NCBI RefSeq assembly: GCF_003610355.1
Contig: NZ_RAPY01000007.1
Location: forward strand, 1-64,000
DNA: 64,000 bases
Direction: 5' to 3'
Origin: Sphingobacterium detergens
GTDB taxonomy: Bacteria; Bacteroidota; Bacteroidia; Sphingobacteriales; Sphingobacteriaceae
Below, in pieces: positions 52,702-62,883 of this stretch (position 1 is the first letter of the stretch; the number at the start of each line of letters is the position of its first letter). The notes below the pieces were generated by a model that was given only the letters and a program-made list of their open reading frames with translations, ran no database searches and was not told where the DNA came from. The position numbers and the translations under genes are program-made.

Positions 52702-53472
52702 ATGAGTAAATCAAAGCCAGTTTTCAGTTCTTCGATTGGGAAGAAGCTAATCATGAGCTTAACAGGAATCTTCCTATGTTTATTCCTAGTTGTTCACTTG
52801 GTTGGTAACTTGCAATTATTTAAAGATGATGCGGGTCTAGCGTTCAACAAATACGCTTATTTCATGACTCACTTTACACCAATCAAAGTTGTTTCTTACT
52901 TATTGTACGCTTCGGTAATCGTTCACGTCATCTACGCCATTACATTGTCGATGAAAAACAAAGCCGCCCGTCCTATTGGTTATGCCAAATATGATGGTCA
53001 AGCAAACAGTAAATGGAATTCACGTAACATGGGTATCTTAGGTACTGTCATTTTAGTATTCCTAGCTACGCACATGTCTAATTTTTGGTGGAAGTTTCAC
53101 AATGATGAAGTACCGTACATCGAATACCGTACTGATTTGGCAACTGGACAAACAACAGCTAGAGAACTTCAAGCTTCTGAATTCCACGACTACCAAGAAA
53201 CGGTAGAAAACAACGTTCAAATCTTAAAAGCAAGAGATTTGTACAAGCAAGTTGACTTTGCCTTCAAAAATGTAGCTTTAGTCGCTTTATATCTTGTTGC
53301 GATGGCAGCTTTGGCATTCCACTTAATTCATGGTTTCCAATCTGCATTCCAAACTTTAGGTTTCAACCACAGAAGATATATTGGAATTATCAGAGCAATC
53401 GGAGTTTGGGTATTTGGGGTATTAATTCCAATTGGCTTTGCAATGATGCCATTGTTTTTCTTCTTTAAATAA
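52702..53472 (+). CDS. sdhC: Succinate dehydrogenase cytochrome b subunit
   Basis: Membrane anchor of complex II that carries haem b and handles quinone. The 256-residue protein has five helices as in the type B (single large anchor) enzymes, with histidines at helix ends (VVHLVGN, THFTP, VIVHVIY, THMSNFWW, FHLIHGFQSAF) for the two haems. It is first in the order sdhC, sdhA, sdhB, typical for Bacteroidota. Confidence 0.92.
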   Translation: MSKSKPVFSSSIGKKLIMSLTGIFLCLFLVVHLVGNLQLFKDDAGLAFNKYAYFMTHFTPIKVVSYLLYASVIVHVIYAITLSMKNKAARPIGYAKYDGQANSKWNSRNMGILGTVILVFLATHMSNFWWKFHNDEVPYIEYRTDLATGQTTARELQASEFHDYQETVENNVQILKARDLYKQVDFAFKNVALVALYLVAMAALAFHLIHGFQSAFQTLGFNHRRYIGIIRAIGVWVFGVLIPIGFAMMPLFFFFK

Positions 53473-53529
53473 TTCAGAATCTTTTAAGATGGGGCTTAGG
53501 CCTTATCGATCAATATAAAATTAAGAGAT

Positions 53530-55464
53530 ATGTTAGATTCAAAAGTACCAGCGGGCCCATTAGCCCAAAAGTGGTCAAATCATAAATTTAATCTTAAGTT
53601 GGTTAACCCTGCTAACAAACGTAAATTTACCGTTATCGTTGTTGGTACAGGACTTGCTGGTGCATCTGCAGCAGCATCTTTAGCTGAGTTAGGATATAAT
53701 GTAATTACCTTCTGTTACCAAGATTCACCTCGTCGTGCGCACTCAATTGCGGCGCAAGGTGGTATTAATGCGGCAAAGAGCTACCAAAATGATGGTGACT
53801 CTGTGTTCCGTTTATTCTACGATACAATCAAAGGTGGTGACTACCGTTCACGTGAAGCAAACGTTTACCGTTTAGCTGAAGTATCTGTAAACATCATCGA
53901 CCAATGTGTTGCGCAAGGTGTTCCTTTTGCACGTGAATATGGTGGTTTATTGGACAACCGTTCTTTCGGTGGTGCTCAGGTAAGCCGTACGTTCTATGCG
54001 CGTGGTCAAACTGGACAACAATTGTTGTTAGGTGCGTATTCAGCATTGAACCGTCAAATCAAAAAAGGAAAAGTAAAATCATATACTCGTCATGAGATGT
54101 TGGATTTGGTCATGATCGATGGTCATGCCAAAGGTATCGTAACTCGTGACCTCGTATCAGGTAAAGTTGAAACACATGCAGCACATGCTGTATTGATGTG
54201 TACTGGTGGTTATGGTAACGTATTCTTCTTGTCTACAAATGCAATGGGATGTAACGTTACAGCAGCTTGGAGAGCGCACAAACGTGGTGCTTACTTCGCT
54301 AATCCTTGTTACACGCAAATCCACCCAACTTGTATTCCTGTAACTGGAGATCACCAGTCTAAATTGACGTTGATGTCAGAGTCATTACGTAACGATGGTC
54401 GTGTATGGGTTCCTAAGACTCAAGAAATGGCTGAAAGATTACGTAAAGGTGAAATCAAAGCCAACGACATCAAAGAAGATGACAGAGATTATTTCTTGGA
54501 ACGTAAATACCCTTCATTCGGTAACTTAGTGCCTCGTGACGTAGCATCACGTAATGCAAAAGAAGCTGTTGATGATGGTCGCGGTGTTGGTAAAACTGGT
54601 TTCGCCGTATTCTTGGATTTCAAAGAAGCTATCGGTCGTCTAGGCGAAGATGCTGTACGTGCTAAATATGGTAACTTATTTGACATGTACTACCAAATCA
54701 CTGACGAAAACCCTTACAAACAACCAATGCGTATCTACCCTGCTGTTCACTATACAATGGGTGGTGTATGGGTTGACTACAACTTGATGACTACAATCCC
54801 AGGTTTGTATGCTTTAGGTGAGTGTAACTTCTCTGACCACGGTGCAAACCGCTTAGGTGCTTCGGCATTGATGCAAGGTCTTGCTGATGGTTATTTCGTG
54901 ATCCCTTACACTGTAGGTGATTACTTAGCTAAACTAGGTTCTTTCGCACCAGTAGATCATAGTCATCCTGCTTTCGAATCTACACGTAAAGAGGTTGAAG
55001 AGAAAATCAACAAATTGTTATCCCTAAACGGTACGCAAACCGTCGATGATATCCACAAAAAATTAGGTCTCATCATGTGGGAATACTGTGGAATGGCACG
55101 TACTGCTGAAGGATTACAAAAAGCACAAGGTTTGATCCAAGAGTTGAAAAAAGAATTCTGGACTAACGTTAGAGTTCTTGGAGATAATGAAGAATTAAAT
55201 CTTTCTTTAGAGAAAGCTGGCCGTGTAGCTGACTTCTTGGAATTGGGTGAATTAATGGTTGTTGACGCATTGCAACGCGCTGAGTCTTGTGGTGGTCACT
55301 TCCGTCTGGAAAGCCAAACTGAAGAAGGTGAAGCAAAACGTAATGACGAGGAATTCGCGTATGTATCTGCTTGGGAATACAAAGGAGACAATGTACCTGA
55401 GGAATTACACAAGGAAGACTTGGTATTCGAAAACGTTCAGTTAACACAAAGAAGTTATAAATAA
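53530..55464 (+). CDS. sdhA: Succinate dehydrogenase / fumarate reductase flavoprotein
   Basis: Catalytic FAD subunit. The 644-residue protein has the dinucleotide motif VVGTGLAGASAAASLAELG, the expected covalent FAD His71 in RRAHSIAAQGGINAA, and the substrate-binding segments FANPCYTQIHPTCIP and YPAVHYTMGGVWVDY, with GANRLGASALMQGLADG near the end. Codon use is highly biased, as for the neighbouring subunits, pointing to strong expression. Confidence 0.94.
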   Translation: MLDSKVPAGPLAQKWSNHKFNLKLVNPANKRKFTVIVVGTGLAGASAAASLAELGYNVITFCYQDSPRRAHSIAAQGGINAAKSYQNDGDSVFRLFYDTIKGGDYRSREANVYRLAEVSVNIIDQCVAQGVPFAREYGGLLDNRSFGGAQVSRTFYARGQTGQQLLLGAYSALNRQIKKGKVKSYTRHEMLDLVMIDGHAKGIVTRDLVSGKVETHAAHAVLMCTGGYGNVFFLSTNAMGCNVTAAWRAHKRGAYFANPCYTQIHPTCIPVTGDHQSKLTLMSESLRNDGRVWVPKTQEMAERLRKGEIKANDIKEDDRDYFLERKYPSFGNLVPRDVASRNAKEAVDDGRGVGKTGFAVFLDFKEAIGRLGEDAVRAKYGNLFDMYYQITDENPYKQPMRIYPAVHYTMGGVWVDYNLMTTIPGLYALGECNFSDHGANRLGASALMQGLADGYFVIPYTVGDYLAKLGSFAPVDHSHPAFESTRKEVEEKINKLLSLNGTQTVDDIHKKLGLIMWEYCGMARTAEGLQKAQGLIQELKKEFWTNVRVLGDNEELNLSLEKAGRVADFLELGELMVVDALQRAESCGGHFRLESQTEEGEAKRNDEEFAYVSAWEYKGDNVPEELHKEDLVFENVQLTQRSYK

Positions 55465-55478
55465 GAAGGAAAATTATC

Positions 55479-56252
55479 ATGGCACAACATATGAATTTAA
55501 CGCTGAAAGTTTGGCGTCAAAAAAATGATAAAGATAAAGGTCAATTTGTAACTTATCAGGCAAACGACATCGCTGATGATATGTCTTTCCTAGAGATGCT
55601 TGATATTGTGAATGAGGAATTGACACGTAAAGGTGAAGACCCTGTATATTTCGATCACGACTGTCGTGAAGGTATCTGCGGGATGTGTTCATTAGTAATC
55701 AACGGTCGCCCTCATGGTCCTAAAGAAGGTACAACAACATGTCAATTGCACATGCGTAGCTTCCACGATGGACAAACGATCGTAATCGAACCTTGGAGAG
55801 CTGCTGCATTTCCAGTATTGAAAGACCTTGCTGTTGATCGTACTGCTTTTGACCGTATTCAACAAGCTGGTGGATATGTGAATATCAATACAGGTGGTGT
55901 CCCTGATGCCAATGTCATTCCTATTCCAAAACGTATCGCTGACGAAGCTTTCGAATCTGCTACTTGTATCGGTTGTGGTGCTTGTGTTGCAGCTTGTAAA
56001 AATGCTTCTGCAATGTTATTCGTATCCGCTAAAGTATCTCAATTTGCATTATTACCGCAAGGTCAAACTGAGCGTTACGAACGTGCACAAGCAATGGTAG
56101 ATCAAATGGATGCTGAAGGATTCGGTAACTGTACCAATACTGGTGCTTGTGAAGCTGAATGTCCAGTAGGTATTAAATTAACTAATATCGCGCGTTTAAA
56201 CCGCGAGTACTTGACTGCGAAAATTTTCAAACAAGAAGAACCGCACGCTTAA
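55479..56252 (+). CDS. sdhB: Succinate dehydrogenase iron-sulphur subunit
   Basis: Carries electrons from FAD to the haem/quinone anchor. The 257-residue protein has the 2Fe-2S ligands in CREGICGMCSLVING and TTTCQLHM, and the two C-terminal clusters in CIGCGACVAACKN and CTNTGACEAECPVGI. It follows sdhA by 14 nt and is followed by a terminator. Confidence 0.94.
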   Translation: MAQHMNLTLKVWRQKNDKDKGQFVTYQANDIADDMSFLEMLDIVNEELTRKGEDPVYFDHDCREGICGMCSLVINGRPHGPKEGTTTCQLHMRSFHDGQTIVIEPWRAAAFPVLKDLAVDRTAFDRIQQAGGYVNINTGGVPDANVIPIPKRIADEAFESATCIGCGACVAACKNASAMLFVSAKVSQFALLPQGQTERYERAQAMVDQMDAEGFGNCTNTGACEAECPVGIKLTNIARLNREYLTAKIFKQEEPHA

Positions 56253-56276
56253 GCATTTTAGAATAAAATAATATAA

Positions 56277-56308
56277 AAGTCCTTGTCCTGAGAAAGCAAG
56301 GACTTTTT
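56277..56308 (+). terminator. sdh operon terminator
   Basis: AAAAGTCCTTG pairs with CAAGGACTTTT across an 10-nt loop and continues with eight T residues. Confidence 0.85.
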
Positions 56309-56339
56309 TTTATATTTACAATAATGTAAATTGACGCAC

Positions 56340-59300
56340 GTGAATTCTGGTATAAAAATTCGTTTACTTCTACTGATCTTAACACTATGCTTTATAGGAA
56401 CAGCTATCACCATCAAAGAATCTGTTACAAATAAGGAAATACTCGACATTGATACCAAATCCCTCAATGATTATGTTGCCAAACAGGAGAAAAAAGTAGA
56501 TCGTCTTTTTAAGGATTCCTTGCTTCTCAAAACATTTAAGAATTATGATCAATATCCTATTGCTGTCTATCAAGCTTTTGAAAGGTATAAAAATGATGAA
56601 AAGGTCTATTTATTCTTATTTAAGGATCATGAACCAAAAATGTGGAGTACACATTTATTTGTTCCCATCACTGATCAGGGCTTTTTGGAAAAGTCAAATT
56701 TTGTACAGGACGATAATCGTTCCTATGTCGTTCGCAAAAAAACAATCGGAAATATAAGCATACTTGCGTATATCCTTGTTAAGCCTTATACCAATAACAA
56801 CAATCCATATTTAAACTCCTCTTTACGACGAAATTTCTTCGATACGCGAAACATTGACATCGCGTCCTATACAGATACGGTAGCAATCAAAAACATCTAT
56901 AGCAACGAGGGATCCTACCTCTTTTCGGTTAAGCTCAAAGATGGTGACCATGAAAATATCTATACCATCCTGCAGTTCTTTTGCTGGTTGCTAGCTTGGA
57001 TTGCACTGTTGATATTCTTCAATAGTCTCTGTCTACACATGGCCAAGACCAAAAGAGCCTGGTGGGCAATAGCGCTACTCGCGGGTGTATTTATCCTTGT
57101 TAAATTTGCGGATCTAAAATGGAATCTACTCTCCGAAAATGCTACATTCGCCATATTTGATTCACGCAACTATGCCTACAACAGCTTCTTCCCCAATATC
57201 TGGTCCGTTTTATCAACCACAATATTGATTCTCTGGCTCATACTATTTATCTATTCTATCCGAAAAGAACTCAATTTCGATAAAATAAAAAGCATTCGGT
57301 TCTTCAAACTGCCTATCGCGATTGCGTTTGTATTGAGTATTTATTTATCCTTTGCATTTTTATATGATATCGCCGGGACATTAATTACCCATTCAAATAA
57401 TATCTATTTTGACTTCACCAAACTTGTTGACCTACATTTCCTGAGCTGGGTAGACCTTGGCATTGTCGGCATGGGGATTCTAGCATTAAATATCTACATA
57501 GACCTGGTTTTGTTCATTCTTAAAAAATTAGAACTAAAGCCCACTCAACTATTAAATATTCAATTAGCCAGTGTCATCTTTGTCATTCTCATTATTTCGA
57601 TCTACATTGAAAAGAACAGCTTGGTCAATCTGCTTTTGGCACTAATTATTCTGATCAAATCCTTTGGTGAGAAATATTTCGACAGGCATATATTGACCAA
57701 CTATATCGCCGTTTTGATCCTATGGGCGATCATAAGTACAATTACGCATGCACGCTTCTACCAAGAGCGGGATCTTATCGATATGAAGATCTTGTTGAAC
57801 AATCTGCAGTCAGAAGATGACTTAAACGCTGTTTCATTGTTTTCGGATATTGAGAGTGGCATCTCTAATGACAAGGAATTAAAACATCTCTTTAACATCA
57901 GTCTCCCCAATACCAATACGGAGGGAATCAATGACTTCATTAAGAAAAAATACTTTAGCGGATACCTTTCGAAATATGAATTTAAGGCGTATTACTATGA
58001 TCAAAATAATATTCCGTTAAACCCGAACAGTCAAAACAGAATTAATGAATATCGGGAGAAAGTAATCAACAAGTCGATAAAGGTTACTCAAAATTTCTAC
58101 CGTGCCAGTGCTGAACTCGGAACTCATGAATACTTTTCGATCATTCCGGTGACGATCGATCAAAACAGGATCGTTAATGTGATCATCAATCTATCCAATA
58201 AGGATTTCAGCTACACAGTACCCTATCCTGAGATATTAACAGATATGCGAATCAATAATTCGCAATATTACAATAAAGGAGAGTATTCGATTGCCCTATA
58301 TAAAGGCGGTTCGCTGGTTACACAATTTGGAAAATATACCTATGAAAATAACCTTCGGGGATTAAAAGGGGCACCCGGGCAATACATTGAAGTATTGGAT
58401 CGGGACTCATACCTGCATATGGCTTATGTTGCCAATACCTTTTCGACTTATATCATTAGCAAGCAGAAGCCTTCTTTCTGGGACTATGTCGCCACAACTT
58501 CTTTCCTATTTTTGGTATTTTTCATGATTTTCATGATTTTCCATTATGCAGCGTCTTTTTATATCTTTCTCAAGAATACAAAACTCACGTTCCGTAACCT
58601 AAAATATCAGTTCTATAAGATCATAAACAAAATACAGTATTCCACACGTATCCAGACCTCGATTATTTCTTCGGTTATATTAGCCATTCTGATATCAGCC
58701 GTCATTTCATATATCAGCATCAATAAACAGCTCTACAATAACAACAGGAATAGTAAAGAGCGTTTCATCATCGAACTGGGCAAACGGCTGGAAAATATGT
58801 TAACCTCTACCGAGGAAATTCCTAATGAAGACCAGCTTACCAATATTTTAAAGACTTTATCCGAGACGATATCGAAGGACTTCAATTTGTATTCAAAATC
58901 TGGCAAATTATTATATAGCTCCCAGCGTAGAATTTATGATCTGGAGCTGTTCTCCACTTTTATTAATCCCGCAGCACTCAAAAATCTCTCACTGCTTAAA
59001 AAATCAGAAACAATAGAGGATGAGCGTATCGGAACATTCCAGTTTGAGACGAGTTATGCAACAATAAGAGACAAGGATTATAGCACGTTAGCCTATATCG
59101 GCATTCCGAATTTTTCTCTCCAAAAGGAAGAGAATATTAATAAAAACTTACTATTAAACACCATTGTCAATATTTATTCTCTAATTATCATTGGTTTCGG
59201 CTTTTATGCGACTTTTGTAGCCAATAGTGTGACCAATCCGCTTAGTATAATCAGTAAAAAAATATCTCAATTACGATTGGGACAACCCAATGAACCTTTA

Positions 59301-60086
59301 TTCTGGCAGCGAAATGACGAAATAGGGACCTTGATCAAAGAGTACAACCTCATGATCATAAAGCTGGAAGACTATGCCAATAAAATAAAGGATACTGAGC
59401 GTGAATCGACCTGGCGGGAAATGGCACAACAGATTGCCCATGAGATCAAAAATCCGTTAACACCGATGAAATTAGGTATACAGCAGCTTAGAAGATCATA
59501 TAAAGATGATGATCCTAAATTTCCTGATCGTTTCAATAAATTTTCAACTTCATTTATTGAACAAATAGATGCCTTAACACAAATTGCCTCAGAGTTTTCC
59601 CACTTTGCAAAATTTCCAACGACTGTGATGGAAAATATCAATATTGTGGAGAAAATAACGAAGTCGATATCGGTATACAATAATACGCCAAATGTCAGTA
59701 TCCGATTAATAAACAATGCTGATCAAAAAACATTGATTGTTAAAGCAGATGGAAACGAATTATTACGGACCTTCAATAATTTGATAAAAAACGCTATTGA
59801 AGGAGGGTATGGACGAAAAAACATGAAGATAGAGATCTCTATCGAACGATACTCTGACAAGTTCGTCAAAATAGATGTCAAGGATAATGGCTATGGTATC
59901 CCTGCAGCAATGAAAGATAAAATATTCCAGATCAACTTCACAACGAAGAGTTCCGGAAATGGCCTAGGTTTGGTGCTCGTGAAGAAAACAATCGAAGCAA
60001 GTAATGGACAGATATATTTTGAGACGATGGAAGGTGAAGGCACGACATTCCATATTTTGCTTCCATTACAACAAATTGAATCTTAA
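56340..60086 (+). CDS. Large NtrY-like membrane histidine kinase
   Basis: About 1248 residues. A first membrane helix (about 7-25) and a 190-residue extracytoplasmic part precede a block of roughly seven helices (about 215-480), a second outer region (about 490-720), two more helices (about 720-790), a further sensor part, and a helix before HAMP (NSVTNPLSIISKKISQLRLG). Then come HisKA with phospho-His in QQIAHEIKNPLTPMK and an ATPase domain with N box LIKNAIEGG, G1 DNGYGIP and G2 GNGLGLVLV. The KNPLTPM context is typical of NtrY-like kinases. GTG at 56340 is my start; a TTG at 56331 is possible. No response regulator gene lies nearby. Confidence 0.82.
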   Translation: MNSGIKIRLLLLILTLCFIGTAITIKESVTNKEILDIDTKSLNDYVAKQEKKVDRLFKDSLLLKTFKNYDQYPIAVYQAFERYKNDEKVYLFLFKDHEPKMWSTHLFVPITDQGFLEKSNFVQDDNRSYVVRKKTIGNISILAYILVKPYTNNNNPYLNSSLRRNFFDTRNIDIASYTDTVAIKNIYSNEGSYLFSVKLKDGDHENIYTILQFFCWLLAWIALLIFFNSLCLHMAKTKRAWWAIALLAGVFILVKFADLKWNLLSENATFAIFDSRNYAYNSFFPNIWSVLSTTILILWLILFIYSIRKELNFDKIKSIRFFKLPIAIAFVLSIYLSFAFLYDIAGTLITHSNNIYFDFTKLVDLHFLSWVDLGIVGMGILALNIYIDLVLFILKKLELKPTQLLNIQLASVIFVILIISIYIEKNSLVNLLLALIILIKSFGEKYFDRHILTNYIAVLILWAIISTITHARFYQERDLIDMKILLNNLQSEDDLNAVSLFSDIESGISNDKELKHLFNISLPNTNTEGINDFIKKKYFSGYLSKYEFKAYYYDQNNIPLNPNSQNRINEYREKVINKSIKVTQNFYRASAELGTHEYFSIIPVTIDQNRIVNVIINLSNKDFSYTVPYPEILTDMRINNSQYYNKGEYSIALYKGGSLVTQFGKYTYENNLRGLKGAPGQYIEVLDRDSYLHMAYVANTFSTYIISKQKPSFWDYVATTSFLFLVFFMIFMIFHYAASFYIFLKNTKLTFRNLKYQFYKIINKIQYSTRIQTSIISSVILAILISAVISYISINKQLYNNNRNSKERFIIELGKRLENMLTSTEEIPNEDQLTNILKTLSETISKDFNLYSKSGKLLYSSQRRIYDLELFSTFINPAALKNLSLLKKSETIEDERIGTFQFETSYATIRDKDYSTLAYIGIPNFSLQKEENINKNLLLNTIVNIYSLIIIGFGFYATFVANSVTNPLSIISKKISQLRLGQPNEPLFWQRNDEIGTLIKEYNLMIIKLEDYANKIKDTERESTWREMAQQIAHEIKNPLTPMKLGIQQLRRSYKDDDPKFPDRFNKFSTSFIEQIDALTQIASEFSHFAKFPTTVMENINIVEKITKSISVYNNTPNVSIRLINNADQKTLIVKADGNELLRTFNNLIKNAIEGGYGRKNMKIEISIERYSDKFVKIDVKDNGYGIPAAMKDKIFQINFTTKSSGNGLGLVLVKKTIEASNGQIYFETMEGEGTTFHILLPLQQIES

Positions 60087-60088
60087 GT

Positions 60089-60373
60089 ATGGTGGATGTT
60101 ATGAGTCTCACCGCATATATGAAACCTGGCTCACAAAGAGCTCTATCTATTAATTAAGAAGATCGCCCTTATCGGACAGATAAAAGCATCAACAGTTCCA
60201 TTAAATCCTTTGTTAAGGAACTTTACGGCCTATACCGAATTGGTTCTGATGCGCATTTAAATACTAAATTCAGAAAGGGTATCATCGAACAGACGAAAGA
60301 CATCAGCAGTTCCGATTGGCCTTCCTACAGTAAAGGAAGAATAAAGACAGGACTGATACTAAATGTACTGTAA
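60089..60373 (+). pseudogene. Interrupted reading frame after the kinase
   Basis: One reading frame, MVDVMSLTAYMKPGSQRALSIN, then a stop (60155-60157), then 71 more codons (including SFVKELYGLYRIG and FRKGIIEQTKD) to a stop at 60371-60373. The second part has no usable start and a coding-like composition. It looks like a gene broken by one nonsense change or a remnant. I recognise no family; a chance open frame remains possible. Confidence 0.4.
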
Positions 60374-60449
60374 AAAGTAAAAGTGAACCTATTCAGGACG
60401 AATATTTAAAGACCCACTCGGAGGTTATTACATGAAATAACTAAAGCAA

Positions 60450-60479
60450 AAGGGGCAGCTCAACTCTGGACTGCCCCTT
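60450..60479 (-). terminator. Terminator of the coiled-coil gene
   Basis: AAGGGGCAG (60450-60458) pairs with CTGCCCCTT (60471-60479), GC-rich stem; on the minus strand T residues follow. Confidence 0.7.
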
Positions 60480-60503
60480 CTCTATTCTTTACGTAATATC
60501 TTG

Positions 60504-61430
60504 CTAACGCAATACAACAGTTGATCTACCCATGATCGCATTGTCCTCATAAAGTAATATCGTATATGCTCCTTTGGTAAAACCATCTTCGGCAGCCCAA
60601 TATACGATATAATCCTCACCCTTATTCGTAAACAAAATGTTATGTTTAAAGGTATACTGTAATTTTTCACCGTGTACAAAGAAGATATTATCGCCTTGGA
60701 CGACAAGATTTCCCTGAGGATCGATTATTCTTATAAAAATGTCACGTTCTCCGCTTTTAGCAAGCGAGTTATCAGCGATAGTAAAATTGATTTTCAATTT
60801 ATCCACCCGCTTGGCGCGTTCTTCCACAGATTCCTTCCCGTTTCTTTTGACCTCAAGCCCGTTGATACTGATACTTGAAACCTTCAAAGCAGATGCTGTT
60901 GTCACCTTCTCTTTCAATTCAGAATTAGTGGTTGTCAAAGAAGTAATTTGCTTATTTTTCTCAACTACCGATTCATTTAAATTAGAATTCTGCTTTGATA
61001 AAATTTGATTTTCTTGAATCAATCGTTGAACATCTATGCGATAGTTATCAACTTGTTTTTTTAACAAGTTAATTTTACGTTGAGCGTCGTCAATATCCTT
61101 AGGAGTAATACTCTTATTTTCAAGCTTTTTGCGAAGTTCCGCAATCTCAGTTCTAGAATCCTCTTTTTGTACAGTCATTTCAGGAGTCAATTGAACATTT
61201 TCGACATCAATCTTATCCAATTCGGCTTCTATCCGATCGATTTGTACCTGAAGGTTTTCTTTCTCCACTGTTAAGGCATAGACTTTCTCACCGTTCGTCT
61301 TAAACTTAACATAAAAATATATATTCGTTGCTAGTAACGCCGCTATCGCAATGATGAAGAAATAAACTTTAGAAGAATCTTTCTTCTTTTCGTCTTCCTT
61401 CTTACTCGAAACAACCTCTGAATTCATCAT
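60504..61430 (-). CDS. Membrane-anchored coiled-coil protein
   Basis: 308 residues: a charged cytoplasmic head (about 1-21), one membrane helix (about 22-43), a long coiled coil (about 50-190, many E/K/I/L heptads), and a C-terminal beta domain (about 195-308) with SISINGLEVKRNGK, INFTIADNSLAKSGERDIF and YWAAEDGFTKGAYTILLY. I have seen this architecture conserved in Bacteroidota as a hypothetical protein; function unknown. A structural or gliding/division role is only a guess. Alone in its transcript. Confidence 0.7.
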   Translation of the reverse strand: MMNSEVVSSKKEDEKKKDSSKVYFFIIAIAALLATNIYFYVKFKTNGEKVYALTVEKENLQVQIDRIEAELDKIDVENVQLTPEMTVQKEDSRTEIAELRKKLENKSITPKDIDDAQRKINLLKKQVDNYRIDVQRLIQENQILSKQNSNLNESVVEKNKQITSLTTTNSELKEKVTTASALKVSSISINGLEVKRNGKESVEERAKRVDKLKINFTIADNSLAKSGERDIFIRIIDPQGNLVVQGDNIFFVHGEKLQYTFKHNILFTNKGEDYIVYWAAEDGFTKGAYTILLYEDNAIMGRSTVVLR

Positions 61431-61533
61431 AATACATGCACTGTCATTTTCATCATATGAATTTATTGATTCATACCATTTAAATGTTTAAACAAAAATT
61501 ATTCCAGTTTTATTTTTCCTCTATTATTTATGA

Positions 61534-62685
61534 TTATTCAAAATAGTTCAAGGTCTCAAAACCGCCTTGTTTCAGATATTCTTCCTTTCTCATCAAATGA
61601 AGATCTGATTGTACCATATCTGTTACCAACATTTGGAGATCATATTTAGGAATCCAACCCAGTTTGGTATTTGCTTTTGTTGGATCTCCAATAAGTAAGT
61701 CAACCTCCGTTGGACGGTAATAAGCTGGATCTACCTTAACGACAGTTTGTCCAAACTTAATAAGCGATTTATCAATATTTAATTCGGCCAAACGCTCCTC
61801 GTCGACATCTATTATAACACCTTTTTCCTGTTCGCCTTTTCCACTAAATTCTATTTCTATCCCCAATTCGGCAAAGGCCAAACGAACAAAGTCTCTAACA
61901 GTTGTCGTGACCCCAGTTGCAATTACAAAATCCTCAGGTTTTTCCTGTTGGAGGATCAGCCACATCGCTTCAACATAATCTTTTGCGTGTCCCCAATCGC
62001 GTTGAGCGGAAAGATTGCCAAGGTAGAGTTTGTCCTGCAAACCTAACGCAATTTTCGCCACAGCCCGGGTTATTTTACGTGTCACAAATGTTTCACCCCG
62101 GACAGGGCTTTCGTGGTTGAACAAAATTCCATTACAAGCATACATCTTGTAAGCTTCCCGATAGTTAACTGTAATCCAGTAACCATACATTTTGGCAACA
62201 GCATACGGACTTCTCGGATAAAAAGGAGTCGTCTCACTTTGCGGCACCGCTTGCACAAGACCATATAATTCTGACGTCGATGCCTGATAAATACGCGTCT
62301 TCTCAATCATTCCGAGTAATCTGACTGCCTCCAATATGCGGAGCGTGCCGATACCGTCAGCATTGGCTGTATACTCAGGTGTATCAAAGCTTACTTTAAC
62401 ATGGGATTGAGCTGCAAGATTATAAATTTCATCCGGCTGAGTTTCTTGAATGACACGGATCAAATTGGTTGAATCTGTCAAATCACCGAAATGCAATGTG
62501 AAATTTCTATTGTCAAGATGAGGATCTTGATAAAGGTGATCAATACGATCAGTATTGAACAGAGAACTACGGCGTTTTAGACCATGAACCCTATAACCTT
62601 TTTTCAATAGGAATTCTGCTAAATAGGCACCATCTTGACCTGTAATACCTGTTATCAACGCAGTTTTCGTGTTTTGTTCAGCCAT
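61534..62685 (-). CDS. gmd: GDP-mannose 4,6-dehydratase
   Basis: Converts GDP-D-mannose to GDP-4-keto-6-deoxymannose, the first step to GDP-fucose, rhamnose or perosamine. The 383-residue extended SDR has the motif GITGQDGAYLAEFLL, the catalytic Tyr-x3-Lys in YPRSPYAVAKMYGY and the Gmd-specific NHESPVRGETFVTRKITRA. No fcl or rmd gene follows, so the next step is encoded elsewhere. Start at 62685 (MAEQNTKTALITG). Confidence 0.93.
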   Translation of the reverse strand: MAEQNTKTALITGITGQDGAYLAEFLLKKGYRVHGLKRRSSLFNTDRIDHLYQDPHLDNRNFTLHFGDLTDSTNLIRVIQETQPDEIYNLAAQSHVKVSFDTPEYTANADGIGTLRILEAVRLLGMIEKTRIYQASTSELYGLVQAVPQSETTPFYPRSPYAVAKMYGYWITVNYREAYKMYACNGILFNHESPVRGETFVTRKITRAVAKIALGLQDKLYLGNLSAQRDWGHAKDYVEAMWLILQQEKPEDFVIATGVTTTVRDFVRLAFAELGIEIEFSGKGEQEKGVIIDVDEERLAELNIDKSLIKFGQTVVKVDPAYYRPTEVDLLIGDPTKANTKLGWIPKYDLQMLVTDMVQSDLHLMRKEEYLKQGGFETLNYFE

Positions 62686-62828
62686 ATTTCTAGTTATATT
62701 AAGCATGCCCTAAGCTACCCCTTGGGGATCATGCTATTTTTATCCGATCAATCTGTTTTTAAAGGTGATGAAGCGAGTTGAATAAATCAAAATCGTTTCG
62801 GACTGTAAAAGTATTAAATTTTCAACAA

Positions 62829-62857
62829 AAAAAGCCATAGGAATTCCTATAGCTTTT
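62829..62857 (-). terminator. Terminator before gmd
   Basis: Nearly perfect palindrome (AAAAGCCATAGGAAT against ATTCCTATAGCTTTT, one mismatch) just after the lipocalin-like gene on the minus strand, followed by T residues. Confidence 0.7.
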
Positions 62858-62883
62858 CGTTATTCTTTTTTTCTCGTTTGACC

